Part shown: positions 24,501-37,312 of the stretch, piece after piece
Numbering within the stretch: position 1 is the first letter of the stretch
Layout: the number at the start of each line of letters is the position of its first letter
Assembly (NCBI RefSeq): GCF_037975245.1
Contig: NC_092583.1
Span: forward strand, 12,299,764-12,363,763
Reading direction: 5' to 3'
Length of the DNA: 64,000 nucleotides
Source: Apostichopus japonicus
Lineage: Eukaryota > Echinodermata > Holothuroidea > Aspidochirotida > Stichopodidae
Translations under genes and position numbers: made by a program
The notes under the pieces: generated by a model
The model's input: only the letters and a program-made list of their open reading frames with translations
What the model was told of the DNA's origin: nothing
Databases searched by the model: none

Positions 24501-27367
24501 CTGGAAGCTCATTGATGTTGTTCTCTCCGGATGGTGGGATAGGCGTGTCACCGGTTGAAGGGTTACTTCCAATATCAACGCCATCGCTAGTTGGTACAGT
24601 TGGAGCATCACTTAGTGGGCCGTTTGTGATTTCCGATGATGATGATGATGATGGTGGCGTTGGAGGTGCCGTTCTTGTGTCAGTAGGTGTGGGATTACTT
24701 GGGAGCTCTGAAGGTGTTATTGGTCGATCCGTTGGGGTGTTCCTTGGGGTTTCATTTGTGGGATCAGAAGGTGTTATTGGTCGATCCGTTGGGATCACAT
24801 TATTTGTGGGCTGTGCTGTTGGTAGTGGTTCATCTGTTTGGGCTACACTTGAGGGTTGCTGTGTTGGTCGATCCGTTGGGATCACATTATTTGTGGGCCG
24901 TGCTGTTGGTAGTGGTTCATCTGTTTGGGCTACACTTGAGGGTTGCTGTGTTGTTGATGGCTCTGGAGCGTCTGTTGGAGGTGCTGTTGGGGGTGCTGTT
25001 GGGGGTGCTGTTGGGATTGTTGTTGGTGGAGGATCTGTCGGAGGATCATTTCCGACTCGTGGATCGATGTTAGGGTCATATTTAGCTGCAACAGTAAAGA
25101 AGTGTGAAAGTAATAAGCGTTTTGAAACTACACCACTTTAAGTATGATGGAAGAATCATCATTAAAGTGCACAATGGTATCGAACGCATTTCTAACAATT
25201 CAATAACTTTACGTTATATGCTACTGCTAATCTGTTCAGAAAAAGAAGTTATGATTTAATATCGTTGGTTTGTAATTTTCCGCCTCTTAATTAGACATAA
25301 TTGGATTTACGGCCGCCTCCCCACGCCCCTCCCTCCTCAAAACCACCACACCACCCGCCAACACCATCCCAGCCTTAACGTAGTTAAAATCTATTAGATA
25401 ACAAATATTTAGTTGTTTCTAGATGCGTCATTTAATACAGCAGTCCATGGACCCACTTTTGAACGTCACTCCCAAAAATGTGCAGAGCATCCATTTAATC
25501 TATACACACAACAGTAATCATAACTCATTACTCAACTAGAAGCAAATGTATGTAATTGATACCTATTTGTCACTGTTCCCAGTGCTGATTTGGTGGCTGA
25601 AGGCAACAGGGTCAGAATTTCAGTGCAGTTTATTTTTAAATCATATTTCCTTGTTATAAGCTGTATGAGTTTATGGCACCAACTCACAATACAACTTAAA
25701 ACGAAACTGTTATTATATATACGTGTTTTTCTTCCACTGGGAGAATCTGACTAGTTTTCACTTTTTCAGATTATATGCAAACTGGGGAAGAAAAAAGAAA
25801 GGAGGGAGCAATGAACTCACTGCATCTCTGGAATTTGAACTTAGCAATGCCTATGACCGCGGCGAATCCCTCGAATGAAAGTCCCGTGGGTAAGTCATCC
25901 ACACGCAGGAAGTATGTTGGTTCAGGTCCATCGTATACGCCCAGGACAAGGACACCAGGTGCGTTGACAAGTGAGAATGCTGTGAACTGTCCTGGTTTGA
26001 GTATTCCGGCAGTGCTTACAGAAGCAAGATTGTTTCGTCCAGACCACACCTCTGTCACCTCGTTTGTAACAGCTGTTGGAAAAACAATTCAGGACCAAGA
26101 ACCTTTCCTATTGTTTCCTCATTTTCTTGACTTAAATTGGATCACTAATGTTCTCCATTTCAGTTTGTTTCTCATTTAAAAGAACTTTAATCTCTCTAAA
26201 CTGTAAATCAAACCTCTTATTTGACAATGTGATGGAGAGCTGGGATTGTTTTTTTTATGGTTTTTTTTTATAATGGTTACCTTTGCAAAAGCAAACACAG
26301 TTGCCACCATAACTTGCAACATACATCAATGTCTTTACAACAGGAGGTTTTCATTTTTATTCATCTGAAACCTTTGTCGCTTCACATTTATTAAGTCAAC
26401 TGTATTATCCTGAACATTTCGTTATTATTAATTGAGACACAAACCCAACCACCATCACTACTGGCCTACGTGGTGAAAGGTGAATGGTCAAGAACAACGT
26501 CCTCAAAGCGGCTAAGAGTATTGTTGTTTGGTACTTGGGCGATGCCACACATAAGGCTGTTGCAGACTTGTTCAAGACTATAAATATGATATTTTTGAGC
26601 GACACTCACTTGATTTTTATTTATAATGATGGTTAGTTTCATTACAATGGAGATTGGGGAGGTGGCTTTGCACATGCTCAATCTTAATATACATAATGCT
26701 AAATCCAAAAATACACATAAAGCTCGAAATATAACCTTATTATGGCATGGGTTTCATTGTGTCAACAGAGTTAACCTACTGTCTACCTTGGAAAATGTGA
26801 AAATGTGAAAAATAATACAACATGTAGAAAAATTACCAAGGTTTCAGAGCATAGTGGCACTATGACGTCACAGATTTACACAATGAAATTCAATTACAAA
26901 GAGGTAGCTGATGCAATCATACGCACAATGGCATGAAATCAGTCACATCAGGAACAGTAGTCACTGCTAGCATATCAAAGAAACAAGAGTAACTTGGTGT
27001 TTACATGTTTCTGTTTTTTTTTTTTTTTACCATTTCAGCTTGTGAAATTTGATGTATGTCTGACTTACACAAGATAATTTGTGGCGCGTCAGGGGAAGCT
27101 TGAAACAAAAGTGCAAATCCAGCGGGAGTCATGACTTCAAATGTCTGCTGGAAACCTGTGGCACAATCTCCGACAACAGGAGGCAGTGGATACTCGGGAA
27201 AGAAGTTAGGTCCAGTTTCCCACTCGACTTGAAAGAAAAGAGAGAAAGAGAATTGCAAAACATTTTCTAAATTCTCATTTTTCAATGAAGCAACATCGCA
27301 ATTAATTAATATTTAAGAATTAATTAATCAATCAATTCATTAATTAATAAATATGTATATTTATACA

Positions 27368-27407
<40 letters not shown>

Positions 27408-30400
27408 GGTACGTCAGGATTTTCTCACCAAACGAAAATTAATTTCTAAATAACTAAGAAATGCCAAAGGGTTCTCAAACTTTGGTCAGCTCGACATATT
27501 GTCATATATCATTTCGATTCCACAGAAATGTGTCTTCTTCAGTATTTGTTAAGTTTTACCACCTTTACAGTCAAGAAAATAAACTAAAACAACTGTTTTT
27601 AAGTGAAATTAACGTTGATGTCTCGTCAATCAACGCCAAAAAGTTTTGCTTCACACGTTATGATTGATCAGTATACTTCGACAGTATTATTTTAGGAGTT
27701 TCAATATCCTCAAGAACCAATATGTAGAGACTACATTTAACAGTGACAATTAGGTTTAGGAAAAAACTGGATTTCTGACTGGAAAACAAAAACAAAATCA
27801 TCAATCCCTGATTCCAAAAAGATGCTTACCGCCAAATACTTCTATTGGTCCCCATGGTCTAGGTTCAAAGACGAACTTTGAACGTTTACAGCTGCTGTCG
27901 AAAGCAAGTCCTCTCACTCGGAATTCTTCATCTCCGGAGTTCCATTTGATAGAGGGGAGTGGACCGTCTGGTTGAATGGAACCGTATCCTCTGCTGAACC
28001 TCAAGACAAAATGAACGAAACTGTTGCGATTTTGGAGGAGGTCATCCACGGCAATGGTGCGGTACCGGGTATCCTTGAAGAATATTTCCAGCCCATTTGA
28101 CGAGAATTCTGAAGAACAAAACAGAAAAAAGCATGAAAATGGCTATAACTGTCATTAGTACAGATGGAAATTATTTTTGGGTGATACGCCCTGCAGAACA
28201 CTTCCTGTCCCAACTATTTTCGACTTATAATTAATAAAATATATATTTCTATGTTATAGAAAAAATATAGCTACAAAATTCAGTTCAATTAAATTATCAA
28301 CTAATAATAACACATTCTTATTAAATGTGTTTTAGGAACTTTTCTTGTTGTCATTTTAGAGTGAAATTCGGGTTTCTGTTAAGCTGCAAGATTCAATCCA
28401 ATATTATAGGTTTTCACATGACAAGCAGAGGAGGGGTGGTGGGGCGGGGAGTGGGGAGGAAGGTAAGGGATTATGAATGCGACTTACAAATGGTAAAATA
28501 TACATTTCACTAGGATGTTTAGAAATGTGTTGTTCTGTCATAAGTCAAAAATCCATCTTCTTCTGGACATCCATATATAATTTAGTTTCTCAACCTGTTC
28601 ATTGTTTGTAACGAATACAATTTGTGATCTTTTTGATGATGATACTCTGTGTGTGGTCATGAAATTCTAAATATATTTTGAAACTTCCAGAAATCACATC
28701 TCTGTTATTCGGATAATTCAGGTTTCGAATGACACATTTTCTAGTTATGTAATAATGCCTTAAAACAAAGCAGACATCTTTTTTCTTTTCTTTGCGTCAT
28801 GTGTACGGTAATTATTGGTTTTGGTTTGTTTTGTGTGTGCTTGTGTGTGTATGAGTGTGTGTGCATGTGTCCATGTGTGCGTGTACCTTAAGATACTGTC
28901 CTCGCCATGTTTAGACCAACGGTTAGCATGGATTGGATTGGATAGGACGCCACCACACAGTCGATCGTCACCCCACGCCACATATACTATTTATGATATA
29001 ACTATTGCAACAATAAGTTACCTTGAATGTTATTTCTGAGGCTGTGAGCAATCCAGTTTTTCTAATTATTCCATCACTAGTCGTAATAGAAATGTTTTCT
29101 ACAGTAACCACAGTTCCCTAACTAATCCTCAAACAAATACTGTTTCACCCTGTGGCAGCTCATTTTCTGCTTCTGTTATACTACTAAGTCGCTTTAAATT
29201 CTTTTGAAATAGGAACAGCAGACATAACTATTTGTTCACTAATGGGTTACTTTAGTTAAGTTTAGTTTCAGAGACCCAAGTATCAGGAAGCCTTACAGTA
29301 GCTTATTTGACACCCTATCCGTGTTAGATCGTGGAATAACACCGGCTTATCTCAAGCCAAGTTCTCTTTTCGATAACTGTTCAGAGGATAACGACGCAAG
29401 GTGTGAATTTTCTCCCATTCCTGCTCCCGGGACCACCTTTTAACGTCCCTATCCGACGGACGAGAGTGTATGCCCCAGCATCTGACCACTTTCTGAAATA
29501 CAGAGGTAGGCATCACTGCAGTGCAGCCATGACTGAACCAAATTGCTTCGAAACCAAGTGAAGAACAGAAACAAACACCCTCTCCCAATTCACATACCAG
29601 AAATACCCAATCCATGGAAGACTCCGCGCATGACCACTGGACTGCAGCGATTTTTGAATTGGTCAAGAGAATCTGGCCCCTGTCGGAAATTTCATCCTTG
29701 GACCTAAAAATTGTGTTCAGGCGCGTAGCCAGGAATGTGCCAAGGGAGATGCGAAAATGTAGGCAAGTTATCAGAGCCGTAGATACGGCATTGCAAACTA
29801 TCTAAGCGTAGCGCCACCACCATTGGCGCGTTGCGTACAAGAAAATTTTGGCTGAAAATGCCTCCCAGATCGCTGGAAATAGCACTTCCCAGGCCTTGTA
29901 AGTTGCATCTTAGCATTTTCTCTTTTGAAATTACTAGCGATATCATGAAAACATTTAAAACAAATTAAAAATATGCTCAAGGGGGGGCGACTGCCTCCTT
30001 CGCCCCCACCCCCTCTTGGCTACGCGCCTGAGTGTGTAGGCGGACACTCTAACCGCTGAATCAAGCCCTTGCCTTCGCTCATCTCTGACCATCCCTATAT
30101 TTATTTCTCTTTTCCAGATTCTTCTCAGGTTTCTCCTGTCCAGACTCTTTCTTATCTATGATCTGTCGATATATTTGTTGAACTTGAAGCTGCTTTGTTT
30201 TGTTGTTTGTTGTTGTTGTTTTCCTTTGTGGTCACTATAGTCTCGTCAATGTAGTATTTCTGTTTCCTAGCGTCCTTCACATTACGTTAATTTGTTTTCC
30301 TGCTGTACTGTGTGTTATGTTTGCTTCGTCTTCTGCACGAGAATTATGAGACATTACAATTTGAATTGAATTGCATTACATTGAAACAAATGATGAAGTT

Positions 30401-33400
30401 TGATACCAACCGAGGACAAGTCCACTGATCACGCTGGGATCTTCGGACAGAATCACCCTGGCATTACAGTCACTGGCAATGTACAGATCAATCTCGACTC
30501 CGTTTTGCATGCTGGGGGTCAGGATCTCGTTGACAAAGGTTGTCTTGGAAGGAGTATTCTCGTACCACTTGCAGAACTCGGGCTCCTCGAGGTAACATTG
30601 GACTGGGAACCCCATGAAAGAAAACAACATGAAACGTCATAATATATACAGGCAAAAATTAAAAAAGGCTATACGTATATTAAACACTAGCAAGAAACAG
30701 TGTGTGAAATATGTAGAATATGATTTCGAACAGCGAACCAACAGAGCTGTTTAATATTTATACTAATATTTATAATATTTGATACTCTTAATCGCAACGA
30801 CTGCTTAAAAGAACTTAAAGTGTGTATCCATGATTTTTTGACAATTCCACCTCCCCCCCCCCCCCACCTCTGTTTTGACCATTTAACATACTTGGCATCT
30901 TTGTGCCACAATGTACTATACACAAGAGCACAATAAACCGTCTTGATATGAGTAAATATACCAGTTTAAAGGTTTAAACCTTATTTTGTGTACTTACATC
31001 TATCCAATAGGTTCTTATAATGAATATAGAGTACGTATATGAGGCGTAGCAATAGGTGGTTCAAAGGTGGGTCCCCCAGTGCTCACGCGGGACCCCGGGG
31101 GTCACGTGTTCAATCATTTTGAACCAACGGATTACAACTGCCAGTCCAGATATTTACATAAAACTTTTAATACATTCCAACATGCCTATGCCAAGGTCTA
31201 CAATGTTTCGCTAATAACCGTTCTTTTTCTTCTTTCCAGTTGATTAACTATCAACTGTCACCTGCTTTGCCTAGCAGCTGTACGCCATTGGGGAGGGTGA
31301 GAGAGGAAGTAGGGGTACAGGCAACAACATCAGAGTATATAGTATGAGTGGTCTTACCTGGTTCTGGTTCTTCGATGGTGACAGGATCAACAGGATCAAC
31401 GGGATCAATAATTGGTGGTAGTGGATCGATCAGTCGGAGACGGAACGTTTCTCCTGGAGATCGAAAAGTATACAATAACCAGGCGTGGTTGGTAATTATA
31501 TATGCAAATAATTAGGAACGACATTAGGACCAACACACACAAATCCATGCTTTGAGCTGGCATTAATACGGAGAAGACAGGAGTTATAGGATTACAGAGA
31601 CACCCCCTCGTTAACCTCAGTGTAATCAGAAAGAACATTGATTTTGATTGGTCAGTTTTAAAATGTACGAGATGTCCACCTTTTGGGCCGTGAGGAAAAA
31701 ATAATAAAAACATTTAAAAGTTAGTATTTAATTAGGTCATGACCAATTCGAGCCATCGTGTATTGACGGACAGTTTGTGAAGATAATACTGTATACAAAT
31801 TCCCATACGCACGTACGACGGTTTCCCTAAACTCTGCCTCTCTCCGCCTATACAGCCAAAATGGCGGCGTTGGTTACATTTGCGGTTGAGTGGATCGATT
31901 CTGGAGGCACTAATCAACAGCTACCTTCAAATTTGAGAGAGGTTTCCATCGCTAAATTTGTCTAAAACAAATCCGAATTCTTGCTTATTTCGATATAATT
32001 TCGTAATAATTATGAAATCTATCAGTTACGGAAACATTGAAAGTCCAAACTACCTTTTTTATATATATATATATATAGCAACATCAAAATTGTAGCCATA
32101 CACATTTGGACAAAGCAGTAGCTACTTACGGGGATCAAAGCAAGTAAAACGACCTTCCGTGACATCTGTACCATACAAGATGTAGTTTGTAAGAGCTTCA
32201 TTTTGGATGTCCACCCTAAAAATAATAACAGGTTCCCTTGCGCCGTTGAGTTCCACTAAGAAACCAAAGGTCAGATGTCCATTAGCATACACCATCAATA
32301 TCTCCAATTCATCGTTGTTGTCACCAATTCTGTCCAAGAATGTAGAAGTGACCTCATTTTCACCGTAAACAGCCACCAAGTCATTAAGCGAGTCAATAGC
32401 TACTCCAAGAGATAGAGAAAAAAAGAAAGAAAAATCATACCATATCATATCATATCATATCACATAAAATTATACCAAATCACATCACATCACATCACAC
32501 CATAACATATCATCAAATCACACTACATGACGTCACGACATCAGACCATATCACATCATATCACGTCACATCACATAACATCATAACATACCATCACATC
32601 ACACAACATGACGAGATCAGACCATATCACGTCACATCACATAACATCATAACATACCATCACATCACACAACATGACGACATCAGACCATATCACATCA
32701 CATCACGACATCAGACCATAATACATCACATCACACAATCACATATCACGTCACGACATCAGACCATATCACATCATATCACGACATCAGACCATAATAC
32801 ATCACATCACACCATCACATATCACGTCACGACATCAGACCATATCACATCATATCACGACATCAGACCATATCACATCACACCATAACATATTATCACA
32901 TCACACCACATGACGTCACGAAATCAGACCATATCACATCACATAAAATTATACCAAATCACATCACATCACACCATAACATATCATCAAATCACACTAC
33001 ATGACGTCACGACATCAGACCATGTCACATCATATCACGTCACATCACATAACATCATAACATACCATCACATCACACAACATGACGACATCAGACCATA
33101 TCACGTCACATCACATAACATCATAACATACCATCACATCACACAACATGACGACATCAGACCATATCACATCACATCACGACATCAGACCATAATACAT
33201 CACATCACATCACACCATCACATATCACGTCACGACATCAGACCATATCACATCATATCACGACATCAGACCATAATACATCACATCACACCATCACATA
33301 TCACGTCACGACATCAGACCATATCACATCATATCACGACATCAGACCATATCACATCACACCATAACATATTATCACATCACACCACATGACGTCACGA

Positions 33401-36400
33401 AATCAAACCATATCACATCACATCACGTCATGTCATATCACATCAAATACACAAATACTTACCGACTAGAACACCTTCACTGTTTAGGTCATCCTTAAGA
33501 GTGAAGAAGAATCTGGCGTTGCCTTCAACATGACAGTACATTTCCCATTTGTCTTGGAACGATGGCTCTACAGGACGTACAGTAAGTCTTGGGTTGCCTG
33601 GCAACGCCTCCACAGTCACTGCAACAACAAATGAAAAACAGGTTTGTTTTAATATGTCATAATTACCGCTGCTGCTGCTAATCTTTCTAGAAAACGTGCA
33701 AAGTGATCACCTTGCTTCAAATGGAATGCAAGCATTAACTGTCAAACTTAGAAAATGGCAGAATATGAAAGTTCAAGGAAAGTAGGAAATATGTGCTTTT
33801 AAAATACGCAACTAGAGTTTTTTCAAGTTGAAGATATCCATTTTTATCAATAAACTTCCTTCTACTCTGATTTTATTGTTTTATCTGCTTCCTGTATGTC
33901 TCTGACGAATATAATTAATCTTTGTGCTATTAAAAGAATATTCCAGCTGTTTTCTTGACAACCGTTTTCAGTAAGAACGTTCCACTATATCTTTAGCGAC
34001 ACGACATTTATGTATAGGTAAATTGTCTGAAATATTGCTACAGTGTAAGAGGTAAACAGAAAGGTTTTTTTTTTTTAATTGGAAACAATAAAAATACTAT
34101 GATATTAGCCTTTCATATAATCAAGAATATCTGAACAATGTGAATCATTGACGTCACAATAATGTCCTTAACGTTTATGGGTTTTTTTTTGTTTTGGGGG
34201 GGGGGGGTGGGTGTTGGGGGCGGTGGTTGAGGGTATTTCCAATTGTCAGCTTCTATTAACCTGTAATTTACGAGAATATGCTTTCAAATTGGTGAAAGGT
34301 TCTTTTCAAGATGTTTTCGGGTTGTTTGCGATCAATATCAGAAACTTACTGGACTATTTGCCTATTCCTTGAAATAAAACTTTCAGTTGTTTTTTTTTTT
34401 CTTTCTTTATTTAAAACAATATACTCACTTGGGAATTGAACATCGATGCATCGGGGCTCGTCGAAAGCAAACTTGGCTACATCTGTAGTCTCGCCAATTG
34501 CAACGGAGCAGAACGAAGCATCACGGCCGTCGTCTTGTAAAAGGGATCGGTACTCCAGAACAATGCGGTTGTGACTCCTGACCTCTAACCAACCCGTGCT
34601 GTACTGAATATGCATCGGGAGAAACTTATTACGACCGTAAAGTACATGGTACATCGCCACCTTGTTAACACCGTCAATCCACAAGGAGATTTCCCCTGAA
34701 TCCATTTCTGAGTGAAAAATTGAATGAGAAATTTCATATTTTTTTTTATTTTAAGAAGAAAAGAACACAGCAAGTGCTAAATAGCACAATACACAACATT
34801 ATAAGTGGTTTTATGAAGAAGAAAAAAAAAACAATTTTACAATTATTGATATGATTACATTATTTTTATTTTGACTTCATACCATGTATTCTTCTTCTTC
34901 TACGTGAGCTTCAAATAGTTTTAGTAAATTAAGCCGTTAACCATTTACTAACCTTTTTGGCTTTCTAATTTTTCGATCCAACATTTCCCTTTTTATTTCT
35001 TTTTTAATTATTACTGTTTGATCAGAAAAAAAAGGGAAGATTTGCAAGTTTATTTTCCGAACTTACTGATGGTCCAGTCAGATTGAGTTTCGTCACAGTT
35101 AACCAGCTTGAGTATAGCCTGGTCGCCAGCAACTCGGAATGGTAGCGAGAACCCGTGGCGACACTGATTCTTCAAATCAATTGGTGTAACATCTTTGTCC
35201 TTCTGAGATTCATACCACTTGCAAATCTCAAAGGAATCAATGAGTTCTGCCTCGTCAACGAATTGTTCTGAAATGATAACAATAAATGCACGTATAAACA
35301 TCAGGCCGCGGAAAGTCACAGTTTCGTGTATTTGCACTATTGGCTAAACCCAACCAAAGACAAGTCTTCTAGTCTGTCTTGCATTAGACATTAAGATGGC
35401 GGGGAGGGGGGGGGGGATACTACGTAGTATGAGTCGATTAACAAACGTTAGGGATAGAATTCCCCATGATTTCCATATACCTAATATGAACCCATATTTA
35501 CAATATACTCAGTGGCGTAGGAAGGTACTTTTGAGTGGGGGGCTGAAGACTGATGGCCGGCCTGGGGGAGGGGTCTAAGGGGGGGGTTTTCCCCTCCCCT
35601 TTGGATTTTTTTGCATTTCCAGGTGGCCTCAGATGCAATTTGGTGCAATATAGCACACTTCAACACCCACTCCATTTTGTAAACTTAATTTTGTATTTTC
35701 ACCTGGCCTTAGATGCAATTTGGTGCTCCAAATGAGATTTTTTTTCTCATTTGGAAATGAAAAAGGGGTTTTCTGACTTGCGGAGAGGGGGGGGGGCGGA
35801 ATGATACTTCCGCCCCTCCACATTTTTCACTGGGGGGACTGGCGCCCCCCCCCCCAGCCCCCCCGGTTCCTACGCCCTTGAATATACTGCTTATCATATG
35901 ACTGGGATGTCACCGAGACCTTCACGAGTTTTATATGTGTGCTGAAAATCAGTCAGGTATAAAGGTCAATGAGAAAACTCTTCTTGTTTTCTTTTTCGTT
36001 TTGGCCAGCAGATTTTCTTTTAGAGCACTTGCATGTTTTTTTTTTTTTTTAACCAGTGGTTAAAGGTTGTGAAATAGATCATGGTTTACTTGATGGCAAT
36101 GTGCAACTAGGATAAGACATTTCCAACACAAGCTTAGATGACGTGTATTGATTCAGATGTAACAAGCACAATGGAGCATCAGATCAGCGGGATACAGATC
36201 AATATATATGAACACTGACAAACAGTGGTGTAGCCCCCCCCCCCCAGCCCCAACTCCCCTCCCGGACCCAACCCGAAGTATTTGTCTTATACCCCTGCCA
36301 TATATTCATTAAAAGTAGTGGGTGGAGAGTTTCCACCTGATATAAAACACTGGAAAACTTTAAACGATATCGACAGCAGTAAACTAAACCGAATCGGTCA

Positions 36401-37225
36401 TTTTTTTAAATATAAAAATAAAGTGTAGTTAGTTTAATTAAGTATTCCCCCAAAGGTTATAAAACGAACATATGCTTATTTGAAACCCTATATCCATGTG
36501 GTGATTGAGGATGAATAGCGGGCTTATGCCAAGCTTTCTCATGTCGACGAGTGTTCAGAGAGTTGCGGTGCAGGCGTACAATTGTCTCTCCCATTCCTGT
36601 TCCCATGAGTGCCAGTTAACGCCCCAACCCCTCCCCGACCAACCCCACCCATCAGACGGGCGAGAGTATACCTCAGCATTTGATCACTTTCTCAAATGAC
36701 TGAGAGAGGTGAAGTTCATCACCAATAATTTTTAGATATGATGAACGAAGTTGTTTCGAAACCCTTAAAAGGACAGAACCAAACCTTAGTTCCCAATTTG
36801 CAGACCCAGATTTTAAGAAATCCACTAAAAAAGAATCCCCAGCAATTTGAATAGTTCAAGGTTATCTCATGGGGTGGGGGTGGAGGGAGAGGGGTGGAGG
36901 GAGTGGAAGGTGTGCCGGACACTTAGACTTCTTCACAATACCGTCGCCTATTATCTGTTTCCCTTTATAAGATGGCATTTGAAGCTATGAGGCTTAGCAA
37001 TCGGGAGGTTCGGGGTTCGATCCCCGGCCGGGTCATAGTATAAGGTGGGGATTTCATCCAGGAGCAGTCTACGGTTTTCCCATCTGAAATGACTTTCTCA
37101 AATCGAAAAAGATTCCAAATGTGAGCAAAAAAGTGTTGAATTGGAAGCCACCCGACATGACAGTTGTAACCCGCGGGTTTCTCCTACATTCGTGGTGGCT
37201 TAAGCATCGTAAAAATAACTGCCTG

Positions 37226-37312
<87 letters not shown>

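Larger units (their letters stand above)
27830..30602 (-). other. FAMeT-like module 3 (divergent)
   Basis: Exons 30602-30411 (192 bases) and 28108-27830 (279 bases). It begins QCYLEEPEFCKWYENT and has GVEIDLYIASDCNARVILSE. The second exon ends SKFVFEPRPWGPIEVFG. FCKWYE and ICKWYE mark modules 3 and 1 as sisters. A MITE and other repeats fill the intron 28109-30410. Confidence 0.65.

Noticed and set aside
24419-25141. 240-residue Gly/Val-rich plus-strand open frame
   Set aside because: It is the antisense shadow of the proline/threonine linker exon, whose minus-strand frame and splice phases fit the gene.
32910-33392. 160-residue His/Ser/Thr-rich open frame
   Set aside because: It arises from the ATCAC-type satellite and is compositional only.
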